Positions 11,308 through 19,432 are shown, counted from the first letter of the stretch. The stretch: 51,871 bases of DNA from Hoeflea sp. (GCF_014359905.1 NZ_JACIYP010000028.1:1-51871); one strand, 5' to 3'. Numbers and translations: made by a program. Notes: generated from the letters alone by a model not told the origin.

Positions 11308-11431
11308 CCTTCCGGCATGCTGACCTTCACGTCAAGGAAGCGAGCCAAGCAATGGGAGCGGGCGCTGGATTGATTTTCAGTGCCCGCATTCCGTCCCGAT
11401 GGACCCTGGCCACCATGATGAAGAGTGCTTG

Positions 11432-12439
11432 ATGCCCCTGAATTCACTCAAGGAGTCCCATCGACTGAATTTTGTGCTGGCCGGCCTGCGCAACGCCGGC
11501 GTTTCGATGGTCTATCAGGACTTGAACCTCACCATCGGCTTCTGCGCGAATCTCCCGGAGATGTGGCCGAAAGAGGCTGACGTTATCGGCAAGTCGGACG
11601 CTGCCTTGTTCGGCGAGGTGCAGGCGGCAAGGATCGGCGCTGCCAAGCGCGAAGTCATCAACACCGGCGAGCCGTCCAAGCTGGAAGTTTTGCGCGAGAT
11701 CGATCAGAAGCGGCATTGGTACTTGCTGCATATTGATCCCGATGCGGATGAAAGCGGAGCGATCATCGGCGTCGTCACGACCATACTCGATATCGATGAT
11801 CTGAAGTATCGGGAGACGGTGCTCCGGACACTGCTGCGCGAACTGAACCACCGGTCGAAAAACCTGCTGGCGATCATCCAGTCCATCGCCTCGCAAACCG
11901 CGCGCTCTACCCATGATCTCGATGAGTTCCTGTTCGCATTCCGCAACCGCATCCAGTCCATGGCCCAGTCACAGGACCTGGTGACCGCGTCCGATTGGCG
12001 CGGCGCGGAATTGTTCGAGTTGACAAGATCCCAGCTCAAGCCCCTGGCGGGCGAGGCGCCGCCCGGTTTCTCGATGGTCGGCGAAGACGCCTACCTGCTC
12101 CCCAATGCCGCGCTGCATCTGGGCCTGGCGCTGCACGAGCTGACGATCAATTCCCTGGCCACCGGCGCTCTCGGGCCCGCGGGCGGCGACATCGTGCTCT
12201 CGGCGGAGCGGCGCCTGAACGGCAACAACAAGACCGAGCTGGTCGTGACCTGGACCGAGACCTTTCTGGTGCCGCCGACTGTGATCGGGACGAACCCAGC
12301 ACCCAGCTCCGGATTTTCAGGCACCGTTCTCAAGCGCATCGTTCCGCAGGCGCTGTCGGCGCGCGTGCGCCACGAGGTGAGCAACACCCAGATTGTCTAC
12401 GAGCTGACGATCCCCGACACCCAGTACGAACTCAACTGA
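11432..12439 (+). CDS. PAS-HWE family sensor histidine kinase
   Basis: 335 residues, soluble. The N-terminal 120 residues form a PAS-like fold (SMVYQDLNLTIGFCANLP; later HWYLLHIDPDADESGAIIGV). The HWE kinase core follows, with phospho-acceptor His140 in RELNHRSKNLLAIIQSIA. The family-defining residues are His235 in HELTIN, with Asn240 of the N box, and Trp274-Glu276 in WTE. The C-terminal G box is weak (SGFSG). HWE kinases phosphorylate PhyR in several alphaproteobacteria, so this close neighbour is a candidate PhyK or stress sensor. With no transmembrane segment, its signal must be cytoplasmic. The ATG at 11432 is used because upstream codons lack PAS similarity. Confidence 0.88.
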   Translation: MPLNSLKESHRLNFVLAGLRNAGVSMVYQDLNLTIGFCANLPEMWPKEADVIGKSDAALFGEVQAARIGAAKREVINTGEPSKLEVLREIDQKRHWYLLHIDPDADESGAIIGVVTTILDIDDLKYRETVLRTLLRELNHRSKNLLAIIQSIASQTARSTHDLDEFLFAFRNRIQSMAQSQDLVTASDWRGAELFELTRSQLKPLAGEAPPGFSMVGEDAYLLPNAALHLGLALHELTINSLATGALGPAGGDIVLSAERRLNGNNKTELVVTWTETFLVPPTVIGTNPAPSSGFSGTVLKRIVPQALSARVRHEVSNTQIVYELTIPDTQYELN

Positions 12440-12542
12440 GATACCTGTGACGCTGACGTCATCGCGGCGCATCCGAATGGGTGCGCAGCGATGGCGTGCC
12501 GGCGCATCCTTCAAACCGGCTTTCCGCAAAATCATCCGCAAC

Positions 12543-12567
12543 GGAACTTCCGGCATGAACGGGCGTT
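12543..12567 (+). promoter_or_regulatory. EcfG-type promoter
   Basis: GGAAC at 12543-12547, 16 bases, CGTT at 12564-12567. The match is exact, 22 bases before the ATG of the next small gene. Confidence 0.87.
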
Positions 12568-12589
12568 AACGCTTCAAAGGAGAAGCGTC

Positions 12590-12925
12590 ATGGAACACAT
12601 CGCAGCCTTCATGATTCTGATCGCTTGCAGCGACGATTACACCACTTGCACAGAGCAGCCCGCGCCGGCGGTGGCCTATGAAACCGTACGGCAATGCGAG
12701 GCAGACTTGTCTCCCTCCATCCGCATGATGGCGGCGGAGCGGAAACATGCCTTGGGCAAGTGCCTCGAGATCGACCCTGCCCTGTTTTACCAGGACGCCG
12801 AGATCGTCTGGGATGTCAGTGCGGAGGGAGAGCTCGAGGTCGTGCTTGAGCTGATCAATCCCGAGATGACGGTTCCGGCCTATGCCCAATCGGCGACCCC
12901 GGATGATAACCGTCGGCTGAACTGA
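12590..12925 (+). CDS. hypothetical GSR-controlled protein with four cysteines
   Basis: 111 residues, no family assigned. The start MEHIAAFMILIACSDDYTTC is hydrophobic and could be a short signal or anchor, but it lacks a positively charged lead. Four cysteines (13, 20, 36 and 58) are spaced as if for two disulfides, suggesting an extracytoplasmic protein. An AAAGGAG site precedes the ATG, and an exact EcfG promoter lies just upstream. This makes it a probable stress-regulon member of unknown role. The DUF2383 gene follows 102 bases on and may be co-transcribed. Confidence 0.75.
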   Translation: MEHIAAFMILIACSDDYTTCTEQPAPAVAYETVRQCEADLSPSIRMMAAERKHALGKCLEIDPALFYQDAEIVWDVSAEGELEVVLELINPEMTVPAYAQSATPDDNRRLN

Positions 12926-13027
12926 TCCTGTCCCGGCCCTGAGCGTCGGGAAAGGCAACCAGCGGTGCAGATCCGCCTGGTTCACCCACGATGCAAAACA
13001 CCCACAAAACCACATAAGAGGCCTATC

Positions 13028-13519
13028 ATGACACAGGAAACCATGGACGACGCGACAACCGAAGTGCTGGATGCCATTGGCGATGTTCACATTGCCCTGA
13101 TCGATGCGGTTCACGGCTATGACGTGATGCTCGAAAAGGCAGAGCCGGAAATCAGGACCGTGCTGGAAACGACCCGGGAGACCTCCGACAGTCAGGCCCG
13201 GGAGCTTGCCGGGTTCCTGGTCGCCCAAGGCAGGCACCCGTCCGATGACGGCTCCTTCATGTCCGCGGTTCACGAAGGCGTGGTCCGCACCCGGGCCTTC
13301 TTCACCGACATCGATGGTGATGTCCTTCCGGCCGTTGTCGATGGCGAGCGGCGGATCGTGTCCTCCTATGATGATGCGCTGGAAATGCTGGCCAAGAACA
13401 TGGAATCCCTGCCGCGGGCGACCTTCGACGCTGCACACGCCGTGCTGATGAAGCATCGCAGCGAGATAGAGGATATCGTCAGACGTCTTGGCGAACGTCA
13501 TCACGCGCTTGAGGATTGA
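13028..13519 (+). CDS. DUF2383 ferritin-like four-helix protein
   Basis: 163 residues, all helical in appearance. The run MDDATTEVLDAIGDVHIALI, then GYDVMLEKAEPEIRTVLE and VHEGVVRTRAFF, fits the DUF2383/PA2169 family of ferritin-like helical bundles. No metal function is established for this family. Glu and His residues that could bind metal are present, but the set is not clearly complete. It lies between two EcfG-driven genes and has no GGAAC box of its own, so it probably reads through from the promoter at 12543. Confidence 0.75.
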   Translation: MTQETMDDATTEVLDAIGDVHIALIDAVHGYDVMLEKAEPEIRTVLETTRETSDSQARELAGFLVAQGRHPSDDGSFMSAVHEGVVRTRAFFTDIDGDVLPAVVDGERRIVSSYDDALEMLAKNMESLPRATFDAAHAVLMKHRSEIEDIVRRLGERHHALED

Positions 13520-13537
13520 TCCGTTCGAAGTTCGTGA

Positions 13538-13570
13538 TGCCGCAGCGGCGCCGTGCCTGGCGCTGCGGCA
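13538..13570 (+). terminator. hairpin after the DUF2383 gene
   Basis: A 10-bp perfect inverted repeat (TGCCGCAGCG / CGCTGCGGCA) with a 13-base loop lies 18 bases after the stop. It has no T-run, so its role as a terminator is uncertain. Confidence 0.4.
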
Positions 13571-13621
13571 CGGTGCCTGAGAGCCGGACATCGATCAGGA
13601 TTAATTTCGATCGGATTTTTC

Positions 13622-13646
13622 GGAACCAAAAATTGGGTACGGCGTT
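13622..13646 (+). promoter_or_regulatory. EcfG-type promoter for csbD
   Basis: GGAAC at 13622-13626, 16 bases, CGTT at 13643-13646. The match is exact, 66 bases before the csbD start. Confidence 0.87.
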
Positions 13647-13712
13647 GATCAAGCAAGCCGGTTGGCGAAAACAAACAACGGCTTCCGGATAACGTGCAAA
13701 AGGAGAATTGCT

Positions 13713-13910
13713 ATGAACTGGGATATGATCGAAGGAAAATGGAAAGAATACCGCGGCAAGGCTCAGGCGCAGTGGGGCAAACTCACCGATGACGATCTTG
13801 ACGTGGTCGAAGGCCGCCGCGACGAGCTGGCCGGCAAGATCCAGGCCCGCTACGGCAAGACCCGTGACGAAGCCGAAAAGGAAATCGACACCTGGCTTGA
13901 AAAGCACTAA
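13713..13910 (+). CDS. CsbD-family stress protein
   Basis: 65 residues: MNWDMIEGKWKEYRGKAQAQ, WGKLTDDDLDVVEGRRDELA and a closing ARYGKTRDEAEKEI block. This is a textbook CsbD-like protein: small, hydrophilic and helical. Family members are among the most strongly induced general-stress genes in many bacteria; the molecular role is unknown. AAAAGGAG precedes the ATG. It is driven by an exact EcfG promoter and followed by a strong terminator, so it is probably a single-gene unit with a short abundant mRNA. Confidence 0.95.
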   Translation: MNWDMIEGKWKEYRGKAQAQWGKLTDDDLDVVEGRRDELAGKIQARYGKTRDEAEKEIDTWLEKH

Positions 13911-13926
13911 TTACACATCAATGAGA

Positions 13927-13957
13927 ACCCGGCAGACCATCTGCCGGGTCTCTTTTT
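13927..13957 (+). terminator. rho-independent terminator after csbD
   Basis: A 10-bp perfect stem (ACCCGGCAGA / TCTGCCGGGT, 3-base loop) is followed by CTCTTTTTG. It lies 16 bases after the csbD stop and ends only 16 bases before the next gene's ATG. Confidence 0.9.
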
Positions 13958-13973
13958 GTGAAAGCCAGATCCG

Positions 13974-14762
13974 ATGCCTCCAGAGAACCAGAGTGCGATC
14001 CCTGAAAATGCCAGCGCGCTGGTAAAGCGGTTGGGGCGGTCGATGCTTCTCACCGCCGAGGAGGTCGACTATCTCGAAACCATGCAGGTCAACCAGGCGT
14101 CGATCGACAAGGGAGATGAATTTCTCCACGATGGCGAACCGATGCGCCTGACATTCCTGATCCGCAGCGGCTGGGTCATGCGTTACCGGATAACCGCCGG
14201 CGGTCGCAGACTGATTATCGGCATTTCCCTGCCGGGCGATTTCATCGGTCTGCATGTGAACTTCAAGAACTCCTCCATCTATTCGGCGGCTGCGCTGACC
14301 GACTCATCCCTGGCGCTGATCGAGCCGGTGCGCATTCTCGAGATCCACCGCCGTTTTCCGGTGCTTGCATCAGGCCTCGACTGGATGACCGTGCGCCATT
14401 CCAACATTTTGTCCGAACACAAGGTTTCGCTTGGCGCACGCAGCGCCGCACAACGGATCCTGCACTTCCTTCTGGAACTGTGGACCCGGCTCGAGCAGAT
14501 CGGGCAGGCGAACACGAAGGGGTTCGAACTTCAGCTGACCCAGGAGCAGATCGGCGATTGCATGGGTCTGTCGACAGTCCACGTGAGCCGGTCCATCAGC
14601 CGCCTGTGCAAGGAGAACCTTGTCCGTATCGACAAGGGCATGGTCACATTCCCTCAGGTGAGTCGGTCGGTGAGCTTCGCCGATTTCGACAATCGGTTCC
14701 TGATGGAGTTTTCGACCAAGCCTGGCATGCCCGAGCTGATCAACAAAATTTCTTCGAACTGA
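13974..14762 (+). CDS. Crp/Fnr-family transcriptional regulator
   Basis: 262 residues. A cyclic-nucleotide-binding-like beta barrel (about 35-130; FLHDGEPMRLTFLIRSGWVM, LPGDFIGLHV) is followed by a dimer helix. The winged helix-turn-helix (about 190-240) includes LTQEQIGDCMGLSTVHVSRS. The N-terminal cysteine cluster of true FNR is absent, so it does not sense oxygen through an iron-sulfur cluster. The ligand is unknown. The ribosome-binding site is weak. Its ATG is so close to the csbD terminator that its transcript must start within or before that terminator. The CHASE-HWE kinase lies 101 bases downstream on the same strand. Confidence 0.9.
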   Translation: MPPENQSAIPENASALVKRLGRSMLLTAEEVDYLETMQVNQASIDKGDEFLHDGEPMRLTFLIRSGWVMRYRITAGGRRLIIGISLPGDFIGLHVNFKNSSIYSAAALTDSSLALIEPVRILEIHRRFPVLASGLDWMTVRHSNILSEHKVSLGARSAAQRILHFLLELWTRLEQIGQANTKGFELQLTQEQIGDCMGLSTVHVSRSISRLCKENLVRIDKGMVTFPQVSRSVSFADFDNRFLMEFSTKPGMPELINKISSN

Positions 14763-14863
14763 TCCTGACTTAACCTGTGTAATAGACGGCTGTTCGCTCA
14801 TCTCTTATCCGTGAAGCTGATTTTCCTTGCTGCGTTTCACAACCAGCGCAAGAAGCGGTTTGC

Positions 14864-16624
14864 ATGTTCACTCAGTCCTGTCTTGATGAAACATACTTGC
14901 AAACGCGCCGCGAACGCCTTAGCGGATTGAGCTGCCCCCCATTGAAGAAGGTTGTAAGATTGTTATACCGCGTTCAGCCAGTGCTGATCTTTGCAGTGGT
15001 CACGTTTGTCGGTTTGCTTACAGCGGCAGCGTCCTGGTACACCATTGACCACGCCAACAAGATGAGCTTCTCGGCCATTGCCGAAAATGCTGTTCAGCGA
15101 TTGAGCGACCGGATCGACAGCCATATTCTGCTGGTCAAGTCGACGGAAGCCCTCTTCGAGGCGATCGGCGAGGTGCCAACCGCGGAAGAGTTCAAGACCT
15201 TCGTCGGACATTTGCAGAAAAGCGAACAATTCAGCGGCGTCCAGGGCATCGGCTTTGCCCGCTACGTCCCGGCGGGATCGCAGTCGGATGTCGCGATCGC
15301 ACAGGAGCTTGAGCGAAACTACGGGATTGCCCGCACTCCCTGGCCCGAAACCACCGAGGACATCCGTGTCCCGATGGTTCTGATAGAGCCGCAAACCAGT
15401 CGCAGCCTGGGGGCTCTGGGGTTTGACATGTATTCGAACCCGGTCCGCCGCGCGGCGATCCTGGCAGCGTTGACCGAACAGCGGCTGCGCGCCTCGGGCT
15501 CGGTGGAGCTTGTTCGCGAGAATTCGAACGACAAACAAGCCGGGTTCGTGATGTACACACCGTTCCTCGACGCGGAGTCCGGCCGTCCCATCGGGTTTGT
15601 CTTCGCGCCGTTCCGGATCGGCGATCTGTTTGAATCTGCGCTGAACCGGTTGCCGGTCCTGCCCGTACACATCTCTGCCTGGGATGGGGAACCGGCTGAA
15701 TCCAGCCTGATCTATCAAACGGCAGGCGATCCGGAAACCCGTTTTGGCATCGGACAGAAGGTCAGGACCTCGCTGACGGTGGCGGGTCGCATATGGACGC
15801 TGGAGATCCAGCCCTCCTCCATCTACACGCCGCCGGTCGACCAGACCCGCTCCTTCATGCTGATGGTTGCCGCGGTCTTGCTGGCTGCGGCGCTGGCGGC
15901 GTCGTCTCATTCCCAGCAACGGACGATTGAAGTCGGGGAGATCCTGCGCGAGGAGACTGAACGCGCGCTCACCGAGCGCGAGCTGCTGCTTCAGGAGATG
16001 AAGCACCGCATCAAGAACATGATCGCCCGGGTTCTGGCGATTTCGCGGCAGACCGCGCGAGCCTCCCAGAGCCTGCCGGACTTTTCCCAGTCCTTTTCCG
16101 CGCGGTTGCAGGCCATGGCGGCATCGCAGGACCTTTTGGCCCGCACCGCCTGGCAGGGCGCCGATCTCGAAACCCTGCTGGTTCAGGAGCTTAAACAGCT
16201 TTTCGGCGATGATCCGATCGAGGACAAGTTCTCCGGCCCGAAGGTCGAGCTCAATGAAGCTGCGACACAGGCGTTCGGGCTCGCTTTCCATGAACTGGCG
16301 ACCAATGCGCTGAAATATGGATCCGCCCGGTTCCCCGGTGGCGTGCTCGATGTCACATGGACCATTACATGGCAGCGCGGCACCGAGGCGGACCTGATCC
16401 TGACCTGGTCCGAGCGCAGCGAGGAGCCTCTGGACGCGCCCATGACGGAAGCGGCGCCCGGCAAGGGCGGCTTCGGAACCCGGCTTCTTGATGCCACCAT
16501 CCGTGGTGAAATGGGCGGGTCAATCACCTCGGCGAAGAATGAATACGGCATCGATGTCACCATCAGCGTGCCCTATGAGCGGGTGACATCGCGTCCCAAC
16601 GCGGCGAGACCCGCCAAGAAGTGA
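14864..16624 (+). CDS. CHASE-domain HWE-family membrane histidine kinase
   Basis: 586 residues. Transmembrane helix 1 (about 38-58) and helix 2 (about 330-348) flank a periplasmic CHASE sensor domain that includes FSGVQGIGFARYVP, LGFDMYSNPVRR and GFVMYTPFLD. A short coiled linker (EEILREET type) leads to the HWE kinase core. That core has acceptor His381 in QEMKHRIKNMIARV, His476 and Asn481 in HELATNALKYG, Trp515 and Glu517 in WSE, and the G box GKGGFGTRLL. It would sense an extracellular signal and phosphorylate a response regulator. PhyR, 4 kb away in the same island, is a plausible target. No exact EcfG promoter precedes it. Confidence 0.92.
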   Translation: MFTQSCLDETYLQTRRERLSGLSCPPLKKVVRLLYRVQPVLIFAVVTFVGLLTAAASWYTIDHANKMSFSAIAENAVQRLSDRIDSHILLVKSTEALFEAIGEVPTAEEFKTFVGHLQKSEQFSGVQGIGFARYVPAGSQSDVAIAQELERNYGIARTPWPETTEDIRVPMVLIEPQTSRSLGALGFDMYSNPVRRAAILAALTEQRLRASGSVELVRENSNDKQAGFVMYTPFLDAESGRPIGFVFAPFRIGDLFESALNRLPVLPVHISAWDGEPAESSLIYQTAGDPETRFGIGQKVRTSLTVAGRIWTLEIQPSSIYTPPVDQTRSFMLMVAAVLLAAALAASSHSQQRTIEVGEILREETERALTERELLLQEMKHRIKNMIARVLAISRQTARASQSLPDFSQSFSARLQAMAASQDLLARTAWQGADLETLLVQELKQLFGDDPIEDKFSGPKVELNEAATQAFGLAFHELATNALKYGSARFPGGVLDVTWTITWQRGTEADLILTWSERSEEPLDAPMTEAAPGKGGFGTRLLDATIRGEMGGSITSAKNEYGIDVTISVPYERVTSRPNAARPAKK

Positions 16625-16685
16625 GCCGCGCGCAGACTTGCGCTTTCGGCCGTCGCACCAGTTTGCAGGATCGGCAGTACCTGGC

Positions 16686-16710
16686 GGAACCATACGCGCG
16701 TTCCGGCATT
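16686..16710 (+). promoter_or_regulatory. candidate EcfG-type promoter (variant -10)
   Basis: GGAAC at 16686-16690, 16 bases, then CATT at 16707-16710. This is the same one-base variant as the nepR-ecfG promoter and fits GGAAC-N18-TT. It lies 25 bases before the chosen start of the permease gene. Confidence 0.6.
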
Positions 16711-16735
16711 GTCCCTAATTGATAGGGGTAACCGG

Positions 16736-17857
16736 ATGAGACACAAGTATCGAATGGAACCGCCAGTGGTTCGAATCGCTGCCAAGTCCGGTCTGGACGC
16801 CAGCCTGCAAACGATTTCGCGGGTTTCAATCATCGTGATTGGCCTGGTTGTGGCGTTTGCGGGTCTTGATCAGGCCCAGCCGCTGCTTGCCCCCATTTCA
16901 CTTGCCATCGTCACCGGATTGATGGCCTCGCCCGTCGCTGCAGCGCTCGAACGCTTCATGCCGCCGGCGCTGTCGGCGGCCATCGTCGTCCTGCTGTTCC
17001 TGGGATTGATCGCTTCCGCAACCACCCTGTTTTCCATGCCGCTGTCGATCTGGATGGACCGGTTGCCGGAAATCTGGCGGGAACTGCAGCGCCACCTGCT
17101 GGACTGGCGGACGGTGTTGGAGACGCTTGGCGGCGTTCAGGAACAGATCCGCTCGATATCCGGCGGAGAGACCGCAATGAAGGTCGAGATCGAAGAGAGC
17201 TCAACGGTCGAGGATATCGCCACCCTTGCCCCGGCTCTGGCGGCGCAGATCATTCTGTTCCTGGCGAGCCTTTATTTCTTCCTGGCCACTCGCCATCAGA
17301 TGCGCATCAGCGTCCTGTCGCTGTGTTTCAGCCGCCGCGCGCGGCTTCGCACCGCCCGCATGTTTCGGGACGCCGAGTGGTTCGTGTCACGCTACCTGCT
17401 GTCCATCTCCGTCATCAATGCAGGTCTCGGGATCGCCACCACTGCCGCAATGTGGCTTCTTGACGTGCCGCAACCCTATCTCTGGGGCATGTTGGCTTTC
17501 ATCCTCAATTATGTCGTCTATATCGGACCGGCGGTGATGGCCGGGACCCTGCTCGGTGTGGGGCTTGCCACCTGGGATTCGCCCCCGGCGATCTTCCTGC
17601 CCATGGCAGCCTATCTCTCCCTCAATCTGATTGAAGCCCAGTTCGTGACCCCGCAGGTCATCGGCCGCTCGGTTACGCTCAGCCCGTTCCTGGTGTTCCT
17701 GTCGCTGGCGTTCTGGATCTGGCTGTGGGGACCGATCGGCGGCTTGCTGGCGGTTCCGTTCCTGCTCATCGGCCATGCCGTGATGCGCAATTCGATTCTG
17801 CTGAACCAGTCGAGACCGAATTTGGCCCGTCGCGACGCGACTTCAGCGGCACGCTGA
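16736..17857 (+). CDS. AI-2E family (PerM-type) transporter
   Basis: 373 residues with about seven or eight hydrophobic segments. It has the family layout: two or three N-terminal helices, a less hydrophobic middle (about 100-160), then a C-terminal group. That group includes LGIATTAAMWLLDVPQPYLW, NYVVYIGPAVMAG, AYLSLNLIEAQFVTPQVIG and FLSLAFWIWLWGPIGGLLAV, the family hallmark. Members export or exchange small solutes; the substrate here is unknown. The ATG at 16736 follows AGGGGT. A TTG at 16709 is rejected because it would lie inside the predicted promoter. The promoter suggests membership of the stress regulon. Confidence 0.88.
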   Translation: MRHKYRMEPPVVRIAAKSGLDASLQTISRVSIIVIGLVVAFAGLDQAQPLLAPISLAIVTGLMASPVAAALERFMPPALSAAIVVLLFLGLIASATTLFSMPLSIWMDRLPEIWRELQRHLLDWRTVLETLGGVQEQIRSISGGETAMKVEIEESSTVEDIATLAPALAAQIILFLASLYFFLATRHQMRISVLSLCFSRRARLRTARMFRDAEWFVSRYLLSISVINAGLGIATTAAMWLLDVPQPYLWGMLAFILNYVVYIGPAVMAGTLLGVGLATWDSPPAIFLPMAAYLSLNLIEAQFVTPQVIGRSVTLSPFLVFLSLAFWIWLWGPIGGLLAVPFLLIGHAVMRNSILLNQSRPNLARRDATSAAR

Positions 17858-17878
17858 CCAAAAAAAACATCTCCCGGG

Positions 17879-17903
17879 GGAACCAAGAGCAGGGGGATGC
17901 GTT
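17879..17903 (+). promoter_or_regulatory. EcfG-type promoter for the PRC-barrel gene
   Basis: GGAAC at 17879-17883, 16 bases, CGTT at 17900-17903. The match is exact, 89 bases before the start codon. Confidence 0.85.
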
Positions 17904-17992
17904 TCTGCTCTGTAACCGCCGCCGAGCCAGCCCCGCGCTCTCACACACGGACCAGCCCGGCGCACACCTTTCGATGCAAAGAGGAATTTACC

Positions 17993-18955
17993 ATGTTTAA
18001 GATGCTTTTGGCCAGTACGGCCCTGACCGCTCTTGTGACCACGTCGGCTTTCGCCCAGACCACTCCGGCGACGACGGACACGAATGAAGCGACCACCACC
18101 ACCGAAACCTCCGCAACCGCCACGGCTGATGCCACCGGCGCAATGCACGGCGCAACGCTTGCGAGCGATCTGATCGGCGCCTCGGTTTACGAATCGTCGG
18201 CTGAAGATGCAGCCTCGATTGGCGAGATCAACGACATCGTCGTCAGCCCGGAAGGCGAAGTGTCCTCCGTCATTATCGGCGTTGGCGGCTTCCTGGGAAT
18301 CGGCGAGAAGGACGTCGAGGTCGAGTACAGCGCCGTTGAATGGGCCGACCGCGATGGTCAGCGCTGGATTGTTGCGAACATGTCCCGCGAGCAGCTCGAA
18401 GCCGCGCCGGCCTTTGACCGCACAAATATCTACACCGAAGCCCAGTCTGAACCGGAAGGCATGGACGCCAACCAGAACATGGCGACCGGCACTGACACCA
18501 ACATGGCGACCGAAACCGAGCAGACAACCGAGCAGGCCACTGCTGAACGGGTCGAAAGCACTGACAGCGCCGTTGCGCCCGTCGAACAGCAGACCCAGGT
18601 CATTGATCGCATGACGATGACTGAAGTGGCTTCCGGCGACATGACTGCCGATGACCTGACCGGCCGCACCGTCTATGGCGCCAATGACGAAAACATCGGC
18701 GAAGTCGGCGAAGTGCTGATCAGCGGCGACAACAAGATCGACGGTTTCGTCCTTGATGTTGGCGGTTTCCTGGGCATGGGTGAAAAGGAAGTGGCGATCT
18801 CGCCGGAAAACCTTGATATCCGCGCCGATGCCGATGGCAATATCACCGTCTTCACGCCTTTCACCAAGGAAGAGCTGGAAGCGCAGCCGGAATACACCGA
18901 GGAAACTTGGAAATCCGACCGCGACTCCGTGATCATGATGGCTCCGGCAGGCTAA
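17993..18955 (+). CDS. exported protein with two PRC-barrel domains
   Basis: 320 residues. A clear signal peptide (MFKMLLASTALTALVTTSAF, cleavage near AFAQ) is followed by a Thr/Ala-rich linker. Two PRC-barrel domains are visible. The first (about 45-140) contains ASDLIGASVYE and GVGGFLGIGEKDVEV. The second (about 215-310) contains DDLTGRTVYG and DVGGFLGMGEKEVAI. A Thr/Glu-rich spacer of about 70 residues joins them. The repeated GGFLGxGEK signature shows an internal duplication. It is probably periplasmic or envelope-associated. GAGGA precedes the ATG, and an exact EcfG promoter makes it a stress-regulon gene. Confidence 0.9.
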   Translation: MFKMLLASTALTALVTTSAFAQTTPATTDTNEATTTTETSATATADATGAMHGATLASDLIGASVYESSAEDAASIGEINDIVVSPEGEVSSVIIGVGGFLGIGEKDVEVEYSAVEWADRDGQRWIVANMSREQLEAAPAFDRTNIYTEAQSEPEGMDANQNMATGTDTNMATETEQTTEQATAERVESTDSAVAPVEQQTQVIDRMTMTEVASGDMTADDLTGRTVYGANDENIGEVGEVLISGDNKIDGFVLDVGGFLGMGEKEVAISPENLDIRADADGNITVFTPFTKEELEAQPEYTEETWKSDRDSVIMMAPAG

Positions 18956-18977
18956 GCCAGTCGAACGCCTGAAACAC

Positions 18978-19015
18978 AAATGGCCGTCGGAGCAATCCGG
19001 CGGCCATTTTGTTTT
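18978..19015 (+). terminator. terminator after the PRC-barrel gene
   Basis: A 14-base arm (AAATGGCCGTCGGA, 18978-18991) pairs with TCCGGCGGCCATTT (18996-19009) with one mismatch, around a GCAA loop, followed by TGTTTTG. Confidence 0.85.
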
Positions 19016-19035
19016 GAATTAACGCAACCTCGCCC

Positions 19036-19060
19036 GGAACCTATCCGGATGTCATGCGTT
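19036..19060 (+). promoter_or_regulatory. EcfG-type promoter for the DUF883 operon
   Basis: GGAAC at 19036-19040, 16 bases, CGTT at 19057-19060. The match is exact, 32 bases before the start codon. Confidence 0.88.
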
Positions 19061-19092
19061 GGTGAGGTGAAATCAATCAAGGAGATGTTACC

Positions 19093-19425
19093 ATGGCTTC
19101 AACCAAGAGCACACGGTCCGACGGAACAGACAACCCGGTGATGGACGATATTGCCGAACGCACCGCACGTATCCGAGCTGAATTGGCGGCCCTTGGCGAA
19201 GCGCTTGCTGGCGCCGGCGCACTCAAGGCCGGCGTGGCCCGCGAGGCCGCCGAAAACCGTGTCGATGAGGTTCTCAGGAGCGGCGAGCGACTCGTGGCAG
19301 ACATGTCCGGCCAGTTCTCGAGCGCCGAAAAGAAAGTTGTCGCAAATGTGCGCGAACATCCGCTGCAGTCGCTCGGCATCGCCGTTGCCGCCGGCTTCCT
19401 GGCCGCCTTGCTGATGCGCAGGTAG
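19093..19425 (+). CDS. DUF883 (ElaB/YqjD-like) membrane-anchored protein
   Basis: 110 residues. The N-terminal 80 residues are an amphipathic, Ala/Glu-rich helical region (RTARIRAELAALGEALAGAG, KKVVANVREHP). The tail is a single membrane helix (SLGIAVAAGFLAALLMRR) ending in two arginines. This is the DUF883 layout, in which E. coli relatives bind ribosomes at the membrane in stationary phase; whether this one does is not known. AAGGAGAT precedes the ATG. An exact EcfG promoter lies directly upstream, and the next gene starts 7 bases after its stop. Confidence 0.88.
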   Translation: MASTKSTRSDGTDNPVMDDIAERTARIRAELAALGEALAGAGALKAGVAREAAENRVDEVLRSGERLVADMSGQFSSAEKKVVANVREHPLQSLGIAVAAGFLAALLMRR

Positions 19426-19432
19426 GACCGGT

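Noticed and set aside
16686-16702. GGAAC followed by an earlier CGTT before the AI-2E gene
   Set aside because: That CGTT is only 8 bases away, too close for a promoter; the CATT at 16 bases was used instead.
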